DNA of 64,000 bases, taken from the NCBI GenBank assembly GCA_025642065.1, contig JAODUP010000090.1, forward strand, positions 746,501 through 810,500, written 5' to 3'. Shown here piece after piece: positions 14,829 to 29,592 of this stretch. This DNA is from Paralvinella palmiformis (lineage: Eukaryota; Annelida; Polychaeta; Terebellida; Alvinellidae). Made by a program: the position numbers and the translations under genes. The first letter of the stretch is position 1. Each line of letters begins with the position of its first letter. The notes under the pieces are model-generated. The model was not told where the DNA came from, ran no database searches, and was given only the letters and a program-made list of their open reading frames with translations.

Positions 14829-17031
14829 GTGTGTGTGTACACATATGCAATGTACAAACAGTTTTTCAAATATATTAAAATATAATATCAGAAAAATTAC
14901 ACAAAATCTATATGAATAGAAGAAATTTAAAAAACACACAGAAAAATAAACAGAACTAATAAAAGATGGAAATCAGTTATGAATAATATTGACATTTATA
15001 ATTACTATTTAATAATAATATTTAAAGAGCAAAGCAAAGTACAGATGGGTATTTTACACAACTAAAGAGGGAATAAGTAGAAGAAGGATTTGTTACTGTA
15101 TTAGTAAATTAATTAATATTATTAGGATGCTTTTCAAACTGTCCATGATGAGCATAAACAAATACACATCACACAGCACCTCAGCTTCACTCAGAGCACT
15201 ACAGAAACAGAGAATTGAAGAAAAAAGATCACTTCACATATTCTCATCCCATCAAATAACAAGAATAATACACATTCCAGTACATATATTAGGCAAACAT
15301 CTTTAAAAAATAATATATGAATTCCAATAAATGAAGTTGTAGTATACATTGTAATGCAGTGAGCAAGTTCAATGAATTTAGAATTTTCTACTATAAAAAA
15401 TAACATATAATTTAGATATAGTGCTGCCAGTTAAAATATACTTTGTTATTTAAGGGACAAAGAGAATTTGCTTTAATTCATGAGAATATCTCTATCTTAT
15501 GATCATGGTGTTGTGATATTAAATAGTATCAAACTATGAATCTCAATTTTTTAACACTATACAACATCTTGTTTTAATAATCCTCCCTTATATTATGAGT
15601 AAAAAACAAATGTCTAATACCTATAGTGTAATATTAACATTGAAAGATGAGAAAAAAGTAACATAAATTCAGACATATATGAGTATCTCTCTACAAGATC
15701 TAAACACACCTACATTACTTCTAATTCTATTTCCAAACTTACTCGTTTTATTGCCAAAGTGACTTTAGCTGGTACATCAGGAATTATTGCAGCCAAAATT
15801 AATTTGACAAAGAATACTATATGCTACAAAATGAAGACAAAAATAAAAATTCCAATCAAAGTTTCTGGCTTTGCTTGCAGGAGCTTAAAACAGCTAATAC
15901 CATTTGCCAAAAACAATGAAAAATTAATTAAATAGCTGTCCATATGTACACAAGTGCACTTTTAATAAAGATTCCAGTTCTGGGCTTTTGACACAATTAA
16001 TACATGTACAATTTTTGGATAACATAATTCTTCTATCATTTCTAGATACAGGATAGAAGAATAATTTCTGGATGAAACACTTAATGATTAGTGAATTTTG
16101 ATGATTTAGTAGTTATAAGCTTGTTGCACTTGGTACAAAAGGATGTTCACCATAACTAACAAAAATCACAGAAAATGGGTAAAACTTATCCATGGATTAA
16201 TTACCAGTTGTTTCTCAACGCACAACAATGTGAATGGTTGACCATATTAAATGATGCTGCCACCTCACTGAAATAATTAATTAAAAACTGACTGACATTG
16301 ACCACGCTCAATGTATTTTGAATCTATTATCTTTCCTTACCCCCTCCCGTCTGTGAGTGATGTGGTAGGGGGAAGTGTCAGCCAAATTAGGGAACCCTTT
16401 CATTCTAGCTCCTCTGTTAGTAGTGGAGGAGGTAGCGACAAACAAAGGGACCATATTGGAAGCAAGTATTTGATCATGCTTTCATGTATTATTCCTGTTT
16501 CATGATCCCAAATCATGAAACAAAAGAAGTCCAATCCAGTCCAATCTTGCTGCGGCTGATAGATTGGTTTAATATTGGCTGATATTAGTTCATTTCCACA
16601 ATATAAACCACAACAAAGACACAACTAAGCATGGTATTAATGACACAGTTCCATGATAACAACAAAAATAACTTTGTGTAAAACAAACAATTAATATTTT
16701 ATAAGCATACATGTTTAGTTCTTGTTAAGTAGCACCATTGATGTTTACTAGATTACTTTTTAGGAACAGATATCTCTAAGCATATATATTTGGATGTGAA
16801 CATGTGCCAATGCTGGAAATTAAGCTAACACTTCAGATAAGAAGGTGCTACTGTGTCATAAACCTGATAACATTGACCAACTCACCCTGAATGTGGCTAA
16901 TACAATATCTGAGGGAACATCAGGTATGACAGCAGCTAACAGAAACTTTACAAAAAATACTACGTGCTGTTTGGGTGGGAGAAATCGAGATACTCATTAA
17001 TTGAAAAACATGACAATAATTTATCGTGTGC

Positions 17032-17068
<37 letters not shown>

Positions 17069-19087
17069 CAGGCCCAATTGGTTTAATGACATTCCAGTTA
17101 TAATCTTTAATCTGTGTTGTGCACAGTAACTGATAAAATTCTTTTGTGAAAATATCCCAATTAGATATTTCTTTATTTGATCAGTGTTTGTCACTTCCCA
17201 ATGCATTCCGTCAAAATCACCTGAAAAACATTAACATTTTAATCAACATTGCATTGGTCCATTGTACCAGATAAAAAACTACAGCAATGCAAAGCTCTCT
17301 ATTTTGAACAAGTAAAGCTGCAAAATCTGTACAGACAGAACAGTGAATCAGGATACCGGTGCCAGTATATGCCAGACAAATCTTTGCTACAGCTGGTACC
17401 AGTAACAAATAAAGCTGAATTTGTGAAAGAATAACTATTAAAACTGACTTTACAAATCAAATAAGAGTGTACATATAAATATATGTATTCACAGATCAAA
17501 TAGCTACAGTTATACAAAAACATATAAACAAAACAGATCATGTGATTTATAAACAAATAAACAGTATAAAACAAGCATGCTCTTCAGTGGTACTTTTTGG
17601 CATCAATGAATCTTACCCGTTTTATGGCAAGAAGTATATTACGAGGAACATCTGGTACAATGTGGAACAGCAGCCACTTCATGGCAATAACTAGATGCTA
17701 TTTTCAAAATTACATGAGGATAATACATATTAAATTCTTGGTTACGGAGTAACAGCATATGGCATACTAAGGAACAATTTCTGAAAGAACATAGAAATGT
17801 ACCCAGGGCACTATATAGGACATATGCTATTAACAGTAAATTGTTTAGTTACTGGTAACTCTTTTAAGAATGATGAATGAACAATCCCACCGATTTATGT
17901 AATTCACACTGGGATCATGACATATAGATCTGCAGTGTAATGGGCTACTAATTGGGAACACCACTGCAAGAACTTATATAGTGACCATTTCAGGTAGACA
18001 ATTTTCTGAAAATTGTTCAGCTTGGCCTCTGCAAATAAGATCCTTTCTCTTATTTTTTACCAATACTATAACTGTCATACATCGTAATAAAATGCATATA
18101 ATAAGCTTCAGAGTAGGACACTCTACAAGACAATGAGTTCATTAGTTAACCAATTGTTTTCCAAAGACTCCAGACTAATGAATGAAAGCTCCCACAATCA
18201 TAGGCTTTTAAAACTGAAGCTTCACCACTTAACTTGAATGCCTGCAAATGCCTGAAAAAATCAATAATTTCATCCATTTTCTGAAAATTAATGTGTATGA
18301 CCTCTGAAAAATGACATGAAATCATCTCAATTATTTTAAAACTATATATGGATATAGTAGCTTTTGATGATGTACCACAAACATTTGATTATATTACCTG
18401 AGAATGCCAGCAGTCACGGGTGCTTTAGCAAAAATATGCCTGACATTATTTCCCTATATTTTTGTATAGTTTCACAAAAACCTGGATAAAGTACAACTCT
18501 TAAGCATCAAGTGTATTTTTCAAGAAAGCTATTCATGATCTTCACTATATTAAATGACATTTTGGAAAGCCGCATGTTTTTATTTTCATAGAAGGCATGT
18601 ATACATGTACATCATCTTCAAACCACTACATTCAGCATAGAGATGCTGATCTGACCTCAAAATCATTAACGGTATATGCAGAATCAGAGATACCTTCTAG
18701 ACTTCCACAAGAAGCAATCCCATAAGCCTTAAATTGAATTACAATAAGGATAATATTATTATAAACAAGATAATTTCCTGTCATGGTCATGTTGATAAAT
18801 TACTAAACTATCGGTATACTTGAAGATGACCTTACACAAGGTATTATTATGATATTGCCATAGTTCATAACAAACAAAATTCTAAGTGATTACAATAGAC
18901 ATTACCAAATCAACTAGTCCTAAAATTGTGCTGGCTCTTATATTTTAAATGATTAATTACCTTCACATTAGTTGAATGAAATTTGAAAATTTAGAGCATA
19001 ATCACCAAAGGATGGATATGAATAAAACGTTTTGAAAATATTGACTAAAATATTGTTGCAGCAGTTTTAAATAATATATTACTTTTA

Positions 19088-19131
<44 letters not shown>

Positions 19132-20329
19132 CACACAAACACACAAACAAATAAACACACGCACACACAGACACACCACTGGTGCCAAGGAACATATCTA
19201 GGGTATCTAAAAACAATCATCCACCTTCATAAACAACAACAATGAAAGTCATTACCAAGAGCAATTTAATTCCTACTATTGATAAACGTTTAACCATGTT
19301 AATGACAGAAGGCTATTTTCACTTGCTAAAAAGATATCACTGAGTCCTATCTAATGGTATTCATTTATTTGCTAAAGAAAAACAAGGGCAAAAACTCATT
19401 AGATAACTATTGCAATGGTTTTATTGTTGTGGGCTAATTTGTTTAATGAGAACTGAGGTAGTGGAAATTAATTCCTGCAATATTTCCATGTCTGTCATTT
19501 TATAAAACAAATAACAATTATTACTAGTATTCATACCATTTCATATAATGAACTACTAGTGCTTCTATTATTGACTTAAGTATGGTGAGGTATTCTTTAA
19601 CTGCTAATCTCCAAAACATTAGCTTTTCCATGTATATTCTGTGGCATATCTCAAATTCATCATATTCAGTAATATATTTGTAAACAAATTAAATAAAATA
19701 CATTAATTTAATTGGTTTGGCTTTGATGAGTAAAATACTTAATTATGAGTACAAAATGCATGCTTTCCTAAAAGTATATCCTTAAAAAATAATCATCCAT
19801 TAATACCTTAGCTATAAGGTTGATGATATGTGAAGTGTGATAATATGCCAGACATTTGAGTCACTGATGACAAAAAAGTAAGTTATTTAAAATGAACCAA
19901 ACTATGTGATTGGTACAATGTACACATGCTAAAATCAACCCTACGTAAATTTCTTTGAATCTAGGAACTGACCTCATTTTCCTGTAAACATCTATAGTAT
20001 AATAAACGTGGGAGTTTTTTACACTGCAATTTTAAATTATTTAAAAACATTCTCTGTACCCTAAAACTATGAAAATCCAATTTAGACTGACCGAATTGTA
20101 TATCATATCACATAAGACATCAATGTGTGTGAATGTACCCATGATGACCATAAAGTATTTTCACTAAAAAACAATATTACATAAGAATTATCTTAAAATT
20201 GCAAAACAGAACTAATTAAAACTTGAAGAAAGAGTATAAACAAAAAATACCACATATTCTTCCATTTATTTATTGAATAAGTATTTACCCAAATGTTTCA
20301 AAATAAACAATCTACTGTAATGAGTAGCC

Positions 20330-20381
<52 letters not shown>

Positions 20382-21430
20382 TCACAAGAAATGTGCAGTG
20401 GTTATGCTTGAGTGATGTGTTGGGTTTCTTAGATACTCCCCAGATAAATAGCAAAACAAAAAGAATATTAAATGAAATAGATATTGAGTCGAAACTCGTT
20501 TGGAAACAAAATTAGATTTCTGACCAGATTCTAAATACTGCATGAAGTGTTAGGTGTAAAACCAACTTAGAGAACGCTGTACATAAATTAAACCATCATC
20601 ATCATTTTCTACGGCCAATGCGAACATGCTGCTTAGTGTTATTTCTAATCAGATCCTTATCATGTTTAGGTCAGTTAGAATACTACAACAAACCTTGCTC
20701 CATATCATTTTGTGGAACAACAAATGGTTCCCCTCATTTTAATTGATGTCTCACAGCACCATGTATGACATTATATAACATTATGATGCAAGGCCTGCTG
20801 TATAACAATGAGTAAAACTCAATTATTTCAATGCACTAAATTATACCCTTTTCTTGAGAAGAACAATATTCTCTGGAATATCAGGTATAAGTCCATCAAT
20901 CAGAAACTTCACTGCATAAACTAGATGCTGTTGGTAGGATGGAATTATCAGCAATAAAACAACACATTTATACGACAGTTCTCACTCCTTTATATGCTAC
21001 ACTCATAAGGAAAGTACAAAACAATAATCACGTTTAAGTGCATTTAAACTTACAAGTACTATCCAGTTTAAGATGAATTAAGTTTCTGTGAATGATGCTT
21101 AATTCACTAAACACCATCAATCCATGTAGGTAATTACACAGATTTAATTTAACCTTGATTAATTAAAACAGCTTTGTTTTTGTGTTAAAAATGCAGACGT
21201 AAGCATACACTTACTTCAAATATAATGACAATCCACAGCTTTCCTGTCAGTGAGTATTTAGAACCCCACGTTGAAGTAAACGCTATGATGAAGCCATTTG
21301 TGATAACACCAACAAAGTTCAGAAACTGTAGAATAGCATACCACATTCCTGAAACACACATGAAGTTAGTTTGTTAGTTAGTTAGATATAGAATGTCATG
21401 TTGTTTACAGTAAGCCCTTGGTATCATGAT

Positions 21431-21512
<82 letters not shown>

Positions 21513-22144
21513 TAAGTCTAACTTGGCACATGTGGCTTACTCAAGGCACTACTCCAGGGAAAATGAAACAATCACACCATAGCATTTTACTGATGGATGA
21601 AACTTGCCACAGACACAGTATGTGTGTGTGTGCATGAACATGCACACCAGGTTGTGGGCACAGTTAATTCAGACTTGATTTACTTACCTATGTCCTGTGC
21701 TATGACAGTGACAGGTCGTCTGTACATCCACAACAGGCGTCTAGCATCAACACGTATGTCAATCAGAGAAATGACAATGGCTATCAGTGGAGCAAGTGGA
21801 AATGATGCAGCAAACAGCTGAGAGAGTAATAAAAACAAACTAGTCAGTTCTACTATGCTGATTACTTGTTCCTGCAGTTTGTGAGACTTGTTGAAATAAA
21901 AAATTACCCCTTCTGGCTGCAGAGAGTATTTTATTAAAAACAAAGCATTATTGCATGTGCACACATGCACGCACACACATCTATTCTAATGATAAAACAA
22001 CTTGTATATATCTTAATCTGCCTTTTAATGGTATATCTCAATAATTAGCATGAAATGGTAATTGACTTTTGGTAATCAAATGGTAATTGCCTTTTGATTA
22101 TAAATATAAAAACCTATGTGAGCATCTTGATTATTTTTTATAAA

Positions 22145-22183
<39 letters not shown>

Positions 22184-23593
22184 TGAATAGATAATCAGTT
22201 ATGTAAATAACATAATGGATGAAGATCCTTAAGAATTCACCATAAGAAATCCATAGACAATACACTTTTCAGTGTACTCTCCGAGTGTGAAATCACCAAC
22301 ATCCGGCTTCAGTCGTTCCCTTTCCAGATATTCAATCAGCTTCACTTTGCCATCACTAATTCTGTTATGCTGCCTACAGTATCTTCTTGTTCTCCACCAT
22401 TTCTTAACCACTGGCAAGACAATGTCCTTGATGAGTTTTGGCAAGGGCTTGATTAACATGAGAATCAAGACTTGGAAGGATAACATTGCCATACAGCTTC
22501 CCTCACCACAACTGTCTTGATACTCTGGACCTAATCCGAACAAGCCATTGTCCATGGTTTTCTGGCAAATCAGAATAAAACAAACAATAAAGGATCAAGC
22601 AGTAAAGAAATCCAGCATAAAGCACAGCTAAACTGTGCCATGTCCATATTTAGTTTTTATCACATTTAAATAAATTATAGGTATACACTGATAATGACTG
22701 CAACAAATACGGAAAATAAACTATTTTATAACATAGGTCCCATTAGTGTTTCCAGTCAGAACACCTCAGATACACTGCCACATGGCCTTCCATTAGCAGT
22801 CCAGTAGTTGGATTCCCAGTAAATTTGCCACGCTGGCTTTTTCTTGAACATTAACTGGAAATTATGTGGTTCAAAGGAAGGTAAATTTTGACTTGAGTTT
22901 TAGTAACATTTTGGAGCACCAGACTAATATTCATATTTAAGTCTGATGAATAGATCTCATTTCCCAGAAATGTATTTTGCTCATTAATTATTTTTCTACA
23001 TTGAACACAAATTAATAATTTAATTAGGATATTTCCCATGTATGTTGTATATGTATTCAGCATTTCTCAGGCAGGTTAGGGCTAAAACTAAATGAAGTAT
23101 CTAGATACAGCTTGATCTAAAAAAATGCTAAAACCCTATGGACAACAATTATAATGACAATGATAATAATACAACTTCAGCAACTTTCCTCAACTCTAAT
23201 GTGATTCTGTATGGATAATATAGAGGGTGACAGTATTACATTACAATAAATGGAAATAAATAGAAAAATTCACTACTTTTGTATCTCAAAATACGATGTC
23301 AAGATACTAATTTGAACCCTTTTTGTTTGTACTAACATGGGCTGAACACTATATATAGTACGTAGAAGGGGCAACCACAGTAATTTATGGCTGTGGACGC
23401 AGACTCATTTATAAGGGCACCACAACATATAACAAGTTCATCTATGGCAATATTGTTAATACTGTGGGCAAAAATTGAGCTGTCTTGTTTTCTGTATGAA
23501 AGTTTGCAGAAGAAAAACATAAACAAGCAATATTTAAAATATTCATGCCAAAGTGGGTACATTAATTCCAATGTTGTTTCTAGTAAACTAATT

Positions 23594-23628
<35 letters not shown>

Positions 23629-24696
23629 TTCAAGGAATCAGATTATCAAAATGTAAGAATTATAGTCCACTTGTAGATATTATAATCCATTAATAAAAAA
23701 GGGGACAATCTAATTTAGAGGATAATTCTTTGATTGCAATAAAAATATTCAATAATATATTTTGGTGTATTTCACAAATACTGTATTGAAATTTACTTAA
23801 TTCGCGTAACTAAAATACACATATCTATTTATATCTAAAGACTTTCACTGGCTTCAGTGAATGTGAAACAGCAAATACCAGGCAGAAAAAGCCTAACTGC
23901 ACAAGTTTCATGAAATTGTTTTTGACCAACATACAGCTTCAAATTGTGTAGCCTTACCCCTCTAAAGAATGCAATGTAGAAACAGGAAGAATAGGAGTTA
24001 GCAAACTGGAATGCAAACAGCTTAATGATAAGGGCATCATCATATTTTGTCTGAGTGCGGTGATTCTCTGAAACAGGCAAAACATTTGATAAAATAAATA
24101 ATAATGAGAATGCGTGCAAAAAACGTTCATTACACTTTACTGATCATATGAAATGGGTTATGATACTACCGGTTTATTTAAGTTTGACACAACTTATAAA
24201 ATATTTTTAAAAGTAACATTTTATGGACAAGAAACCTAAACTTGACTGAAAGAACTCAGAAAAAATAATTAACTTACCCCAATCTGTGAGCTTCATTGCA
24301 ATAATATCATAAAGCTAAAACAAAAAAAATTAAATGTGTTATAGTGAACCATCTTACTAGCAAATGCAATAAACTAAGCAAAATAATACAGAATGTACTA
24401 TTCTGTTTATCTAATCTGGTAATTGGAGAGTAGCATAAGGGAATCTAACCTTGCCAAGAATCAAAATAGCTACAGCATTTAGCAATGATGAAGCGATAGT
24501 AGTGATGAGTAAACAGTTTACAGAACTCATTGATTCACAGTAACTGATTGTCATAAAAACCCTGTAGAGGATTACTGAACCTGCTGCAATAAACACCACA
24601 ATCACCTGGACACAAAAAATAACAACAGATGATGACGTATTGGATAATATATATACTATTAATAGGAAACATTTTCTAAAGCACTATATATAGAGA

Positions 24697-24739
<43 letters not shown>

Positions 24740-24839
24740 CTATCTCAGAGTACTAAGTTCTATATACAACCATAAATTTATGCGTAACCAGTAGTTATTA
24801 TTCTGTTTATATAACTATTAAAACAGCTTTCCGTACTTG

Positions 24840-24890
<51 letters not shown>

Positions 24891-25496
24891 ACATGCATAA
24901 AATGGTACTAAATAATCTACTACAGAAAAATTTAATATTAGTGTGTATAAAGGTATATTAATTATGTTGTACTTACCATGACAATTAGGAATGTAAATGA
25001 TGCCAAGAATTTCATACACTGGTATGGCATTGGATAATACCAAGTTTCTTCTCCTATTATTATTGGATCCTATATGTAAGAGAAACAAAAATCAAAGATG
25101 GATATACTAAACACTATGTTCTTTTATAAGTCATAATACTTCATAAATATAATTAGACTGGTATATAAGTGAAGTGATGTAATAAAAACAAAACCAGGTG
25201 TGCTTATTATATATATGCACATATCAGTGCAGATCTCTCCCAAACCTCTGTTCAGGAACATAAATCTTACCGGTTTCACTCTAGTGCCAATAAACTGTGG
25301 TCGATCAAGTTCATTGTCTTCAAAGTTGTCAACATCCCATTCATAGGCAAGTGTAGCATTACGCCGTTTCCAAACCTCAAGAAACACTGTACCTGTGTTA
25401 AACAGTTATCACTAAAAGAGTTATCAATGGATACAAGAAAAACCTACTGAATAACCAAAAACAAGTGTCAGAATCTAAAATTCAACTAATTGTAAA

Positions 25497-25540
<44 letters not shown>

Positions 25541-28500
25541 TTGTGTGTGTGTGCATGCTGATACAAAAAGGACATTGGAAATTTAACTGGGTGTACTCAC
25601 CTTTTTTTCAACTAATGCTCAACTAATGCAAACTATTTTGTATACCAATGCTACAGTTGAATTCTTAGTTGAAAATTTTATGCAAATGAGATGGTGGTTA
25701 TTTCAACTTTTATTCAACTATTTACGTGTATGTGTGTGTGTGTGTGTGTCTGTGCATGAGAGAGAGAAATAATGAGAGTTAGAATAGCAAAATGCTAATT
25801 ACCCCATATGCAAATCCCAAGAGCATAGAATGGTGTAACATCATTATCAAAAGATTCCTTTATGACTCCTAGAGATTCTTGTACCAAAACTGTCACTCTG
25901 GAAAAAAAGAGACAAATGCACAAAAATAATCAAATCAGCTAATAAATTATTGAACTAGCCTTAATTCTTAAGCCTTCTCTGTTAGTGTTAGGCAATGAGT
26001 GTTATATTATAATTCATTTGAAAAAGTGATTAAAATCTACCTGCTTATTACACTAGAGTTGTTGTTCAGCTCATCTACCACAACTTCAGTTTTTGCCTTA
26101 GAACTGTAATATGGAGAGAAAGAAAGATAAGCAAATACCTAAAGCTAATTTAAATCTTGTTTTAATATTATGATGAAGGCTATAGAGATTAATGATTTAC
26201 TTTTGTAATTTCTCTTCAAATCAAACAAACATTATCACCAGTAAACATAGAAATAAATTATGGTAATTCTCATAGTATTTAATGCAACTTAAAAACATTT
26301 ATTAACGAAACTAATCATTGCTTCAACGTTTACCTAAGATATAGCCCATAAAGGAAGACAGCTACTCCAAATGCAGTAGGTATCCATAGCGTTTCTATCC
26401 AAACTCCGACCCAAGCAAAGTACAGGGCTATCTTTTCACCAAAGTAATTGCGTATTTTCCACAATGGTTGGAACTTCTGTGGGCAGAACCGACCCCAGGT
26501 GTCCAATAACTCCTGTCTTGTATCAGGCATTAAGAGCTCATCCTCTGTTTCCAAGCAGTCTGGATCTTCTATGTCCACATCATCACCATGGACAGCACGT
26601 ATTTCTTCTTTTTGAACTTTCTCAGATGGATCTCCCTTTGATTCATCATGGAGAATAAATGCGTCCTTGTAGACTTTTTTGTGCAGTAAGTAAGGCAAAC
26701 CTAGACATAATAAATAGTGTGTGGCATTATAATATGCACTGGTCACACCTTGGACATGTGGGGTGAGGGGTGACCCATAAGGAAACAAATCCCAGAAACA
26801 GAGGTATGAGCCAAATTTGAACCCCCAACCTGGAGGTCTGCAGTGAAGTACTCTAACCACAGTACTGTTGGAGCACCATGCCAACAGATATCTAATTGAT
26901 TATTAATATATCTTTTTAAATATAGCCAAATGAGACATTATATGTCTTCGACTGAAACTGAAGCATTTGTGTAAGAAGCATATTTCAGACAAAAACAAGT
27001 TAACTTTTACTGCTTCATAGTGGAAATTAAAAACAAACTTTTCTAACCCAGAAATGCCAGGCAAAAATCAGTTACTAGTTAACATGGAAGTGAAAAGGAT
27101 TTTCCAAAACCTTTTTCTGGTTTAAGCAAGTGTGTATGTGCACCTTCAAATATTAACATTATGTTTACTTTTGATCCCCAATGAGAACATCCTGATGCAA
27201 GATAGCTCAAGCTAGGAAACCAAACAAGTATATAAGATTGCCTGGACAGGACTTACTTTTCAACTATGAAAATCACTTTATACAAAACATATTCTTCAGT
27301 AAAAATAAACAAAAATATTCCCCAAGATTTCAAGTTATTCATAAACATTCCCAATTCCTAAATTATGCAAATGTGGGTGTATTCCAATTGCATCCAACAA
27401 TGCAAAGCAAGGTTAGTTCAGCTCATCAATTCTAGTCTAACCCAAAACCACAATAAAGATATTTGGAGTCAAGAGCAGGTTTACTATAACAATTTTCTGA
27501 TATCACCACAAGACAATTTTAGAGTGGATTACTCACCTTTTTTGGCTAGAGGATCTTCTTGTTCCTCACCTGTATCTACCTTACGAAGGTCAGCATTGAT
27601 TAAGATGTTGTGTGCCTGAAATAAAATAATTATTATAGCCCATAATTATTATAGCCAAATCTGTGAGAGTCGTTTTGATCAATTAAAAGAAAGACTAGAT
27701 ATGGGTCAATTCCATTTGGTCAATTCCAATCAAATTTATCCATTCCAAATTTATTAATTCCAAATTTATTCTTTTTGCCTACTACTTTTTACCATAAGTA
27801 GGTACTCTGAATACCTACTCCTAGTATCTATTTAGAATATCTATTTATATTCCAGGTAGGATCATCATGGAAGAAATATTTCTGAATTAAAATATTAAAT
27901 GGTAAATTAATTTATGGATGAAATTTTTTGTAGTAAACTTCAATTCCAATTCCAAATTTATCAATTCCAATTCCATTTTTTTAAATAAGCAATTCCAATT
28001 CCAAAATTGGAATTGCCCTTCAATTCCAATTCCGGAACTGAATTGACCCCATGTCTGAGAAAGACAAATGAGAATATTAACAATAAAACAATTTTTGGTT
28101 CCAGTTAACAAAGCTATTACTTTTTTTATTAATAACAAAGCTAAATGATCATAAATATTAGTAAATATTCATTTGCTCAAAGTAGTGTCAAATAAACTAC
28201 TCTTCACCCAGGTTTTACAATGCTAAAATATCATGTATTAAATGGTGATGTGTTGCAAAACTACAACTGTATTTGTAATCGAATTTTTTCTGGTGAAAGT
28301 CTGTCCAAAAAACCTTCTCATATTTAAATGAGAAGGTTAGCATGAAATATATCACAAACCAACACTGTAAAAGCATAAACAACAGCAACAAATATATAAA
28401 TACTGGTAAAATATGGCACTTATTTAGGAAGCGTAATAGACAATCTAACAACATTTGAAACAGTTTGTGCTCTCTGTGATTTTTGCTGTTGTGAAAAGAA

Positions 28501-29525
28501 TGTTTTTTTTATCAGATGGTCCAACACAACACATATCAATGATTTAACATACAAAACTGTCGATTACATGCTAATTAATTCACTACTGCATTGATATTAG
28601 CAGTGTAAATCTAACAGAAAAGCATAAATATTAAAACTTTCATCACCATTTAGCACAAGTACTGTGTTATTGTTTTAATTACCAATGTGTTAATTAATGC
28701 ACTTTCCTGAATAAAACAAGATCTGAATAATGCTATAGAACATACATAACAAGTACATATGTTAAACAGTTTAAATAGAGAATACAGTCTGTTCCATAGG
28801 TATTGTATCAGGGCAGACTGTGATTGCAAAACAGTCATAACAAAGTATGGCTTAATGTGATCTCACAGCAACATCATGATATGCCTTCATCACAACTGGC
28901 ATTTTCTGGATCCAATTAAAACATCTTAATATTTAAAACAGGCACCAGGTGTTGGGAAAACATTTATTTTCTATTGTCTATATGAATGAAACTATGGTAA
29001 CAATATTGAGTTTTTTTACCCGCTGCCAAAATTATTATTAACATAATGTTTTTAATTGGTCATGGGAGAGTGGGACTAAAACATGTGCTTAGCCTGGTCC
29101 TCCTGGTGGGGATGCTATGCTACATTACCACCAACTGGTGACTGCTTTTAAAACCTATCTTTTTTTGCAAAATATATCAAAAGGTTCTACCTGTATTATC
29201 AGAGATCTTCACTTATAGAGACAATCACAGCAACACAAGGTAAATGATATGTATGTGGATTCATGTAAATACACTTTTGTAAGTATGTGTGCATGTGTGC
29301 GCATGCATGTGTGTGCATGTACATGTGTTTTAGAATACAAATATATAATGGCTCTGTCTCAGAGCATCAAGACTCATACATCCCTAAACTTACACTTCCA
29401 TAAATATATCCATGCATAAATATATATACAAACATAAATCTAAACATATTAAAATCTAAGATGCATAAATCTTATAATATATCTAAACATACAATAATCT
29501 AAACATACATAAGGCTACAACTCCA

Positions 29526-29592
<67 letters not shown>

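Larger units (their letters stand above)
17698..20846. other. Intron between TM10 exons A and B
   Basis: 3.1 kb. I searched it for further TM10-like copies (antisense of the PDxP codons next to a splice pair) and found none. It holds a CA tract at 19089-19174 and an AT tract at 20333-20377. Confidence 0.5.

Noticed and set aside
17698..20846. A fifth TM10-like exon between copies A and B
   Set aside because: No second PDxP-like antisense motif with flanking splice sites was found on reading the interval.
26720..26884. Open frame upstream of the TM1 exon as a longer exon start (MAWCSNSTVV...)
   Set aside because: This part is a tRNA-like SINE read through; the real exon starts at 26700 after tgtctag, which also gives the right phase.
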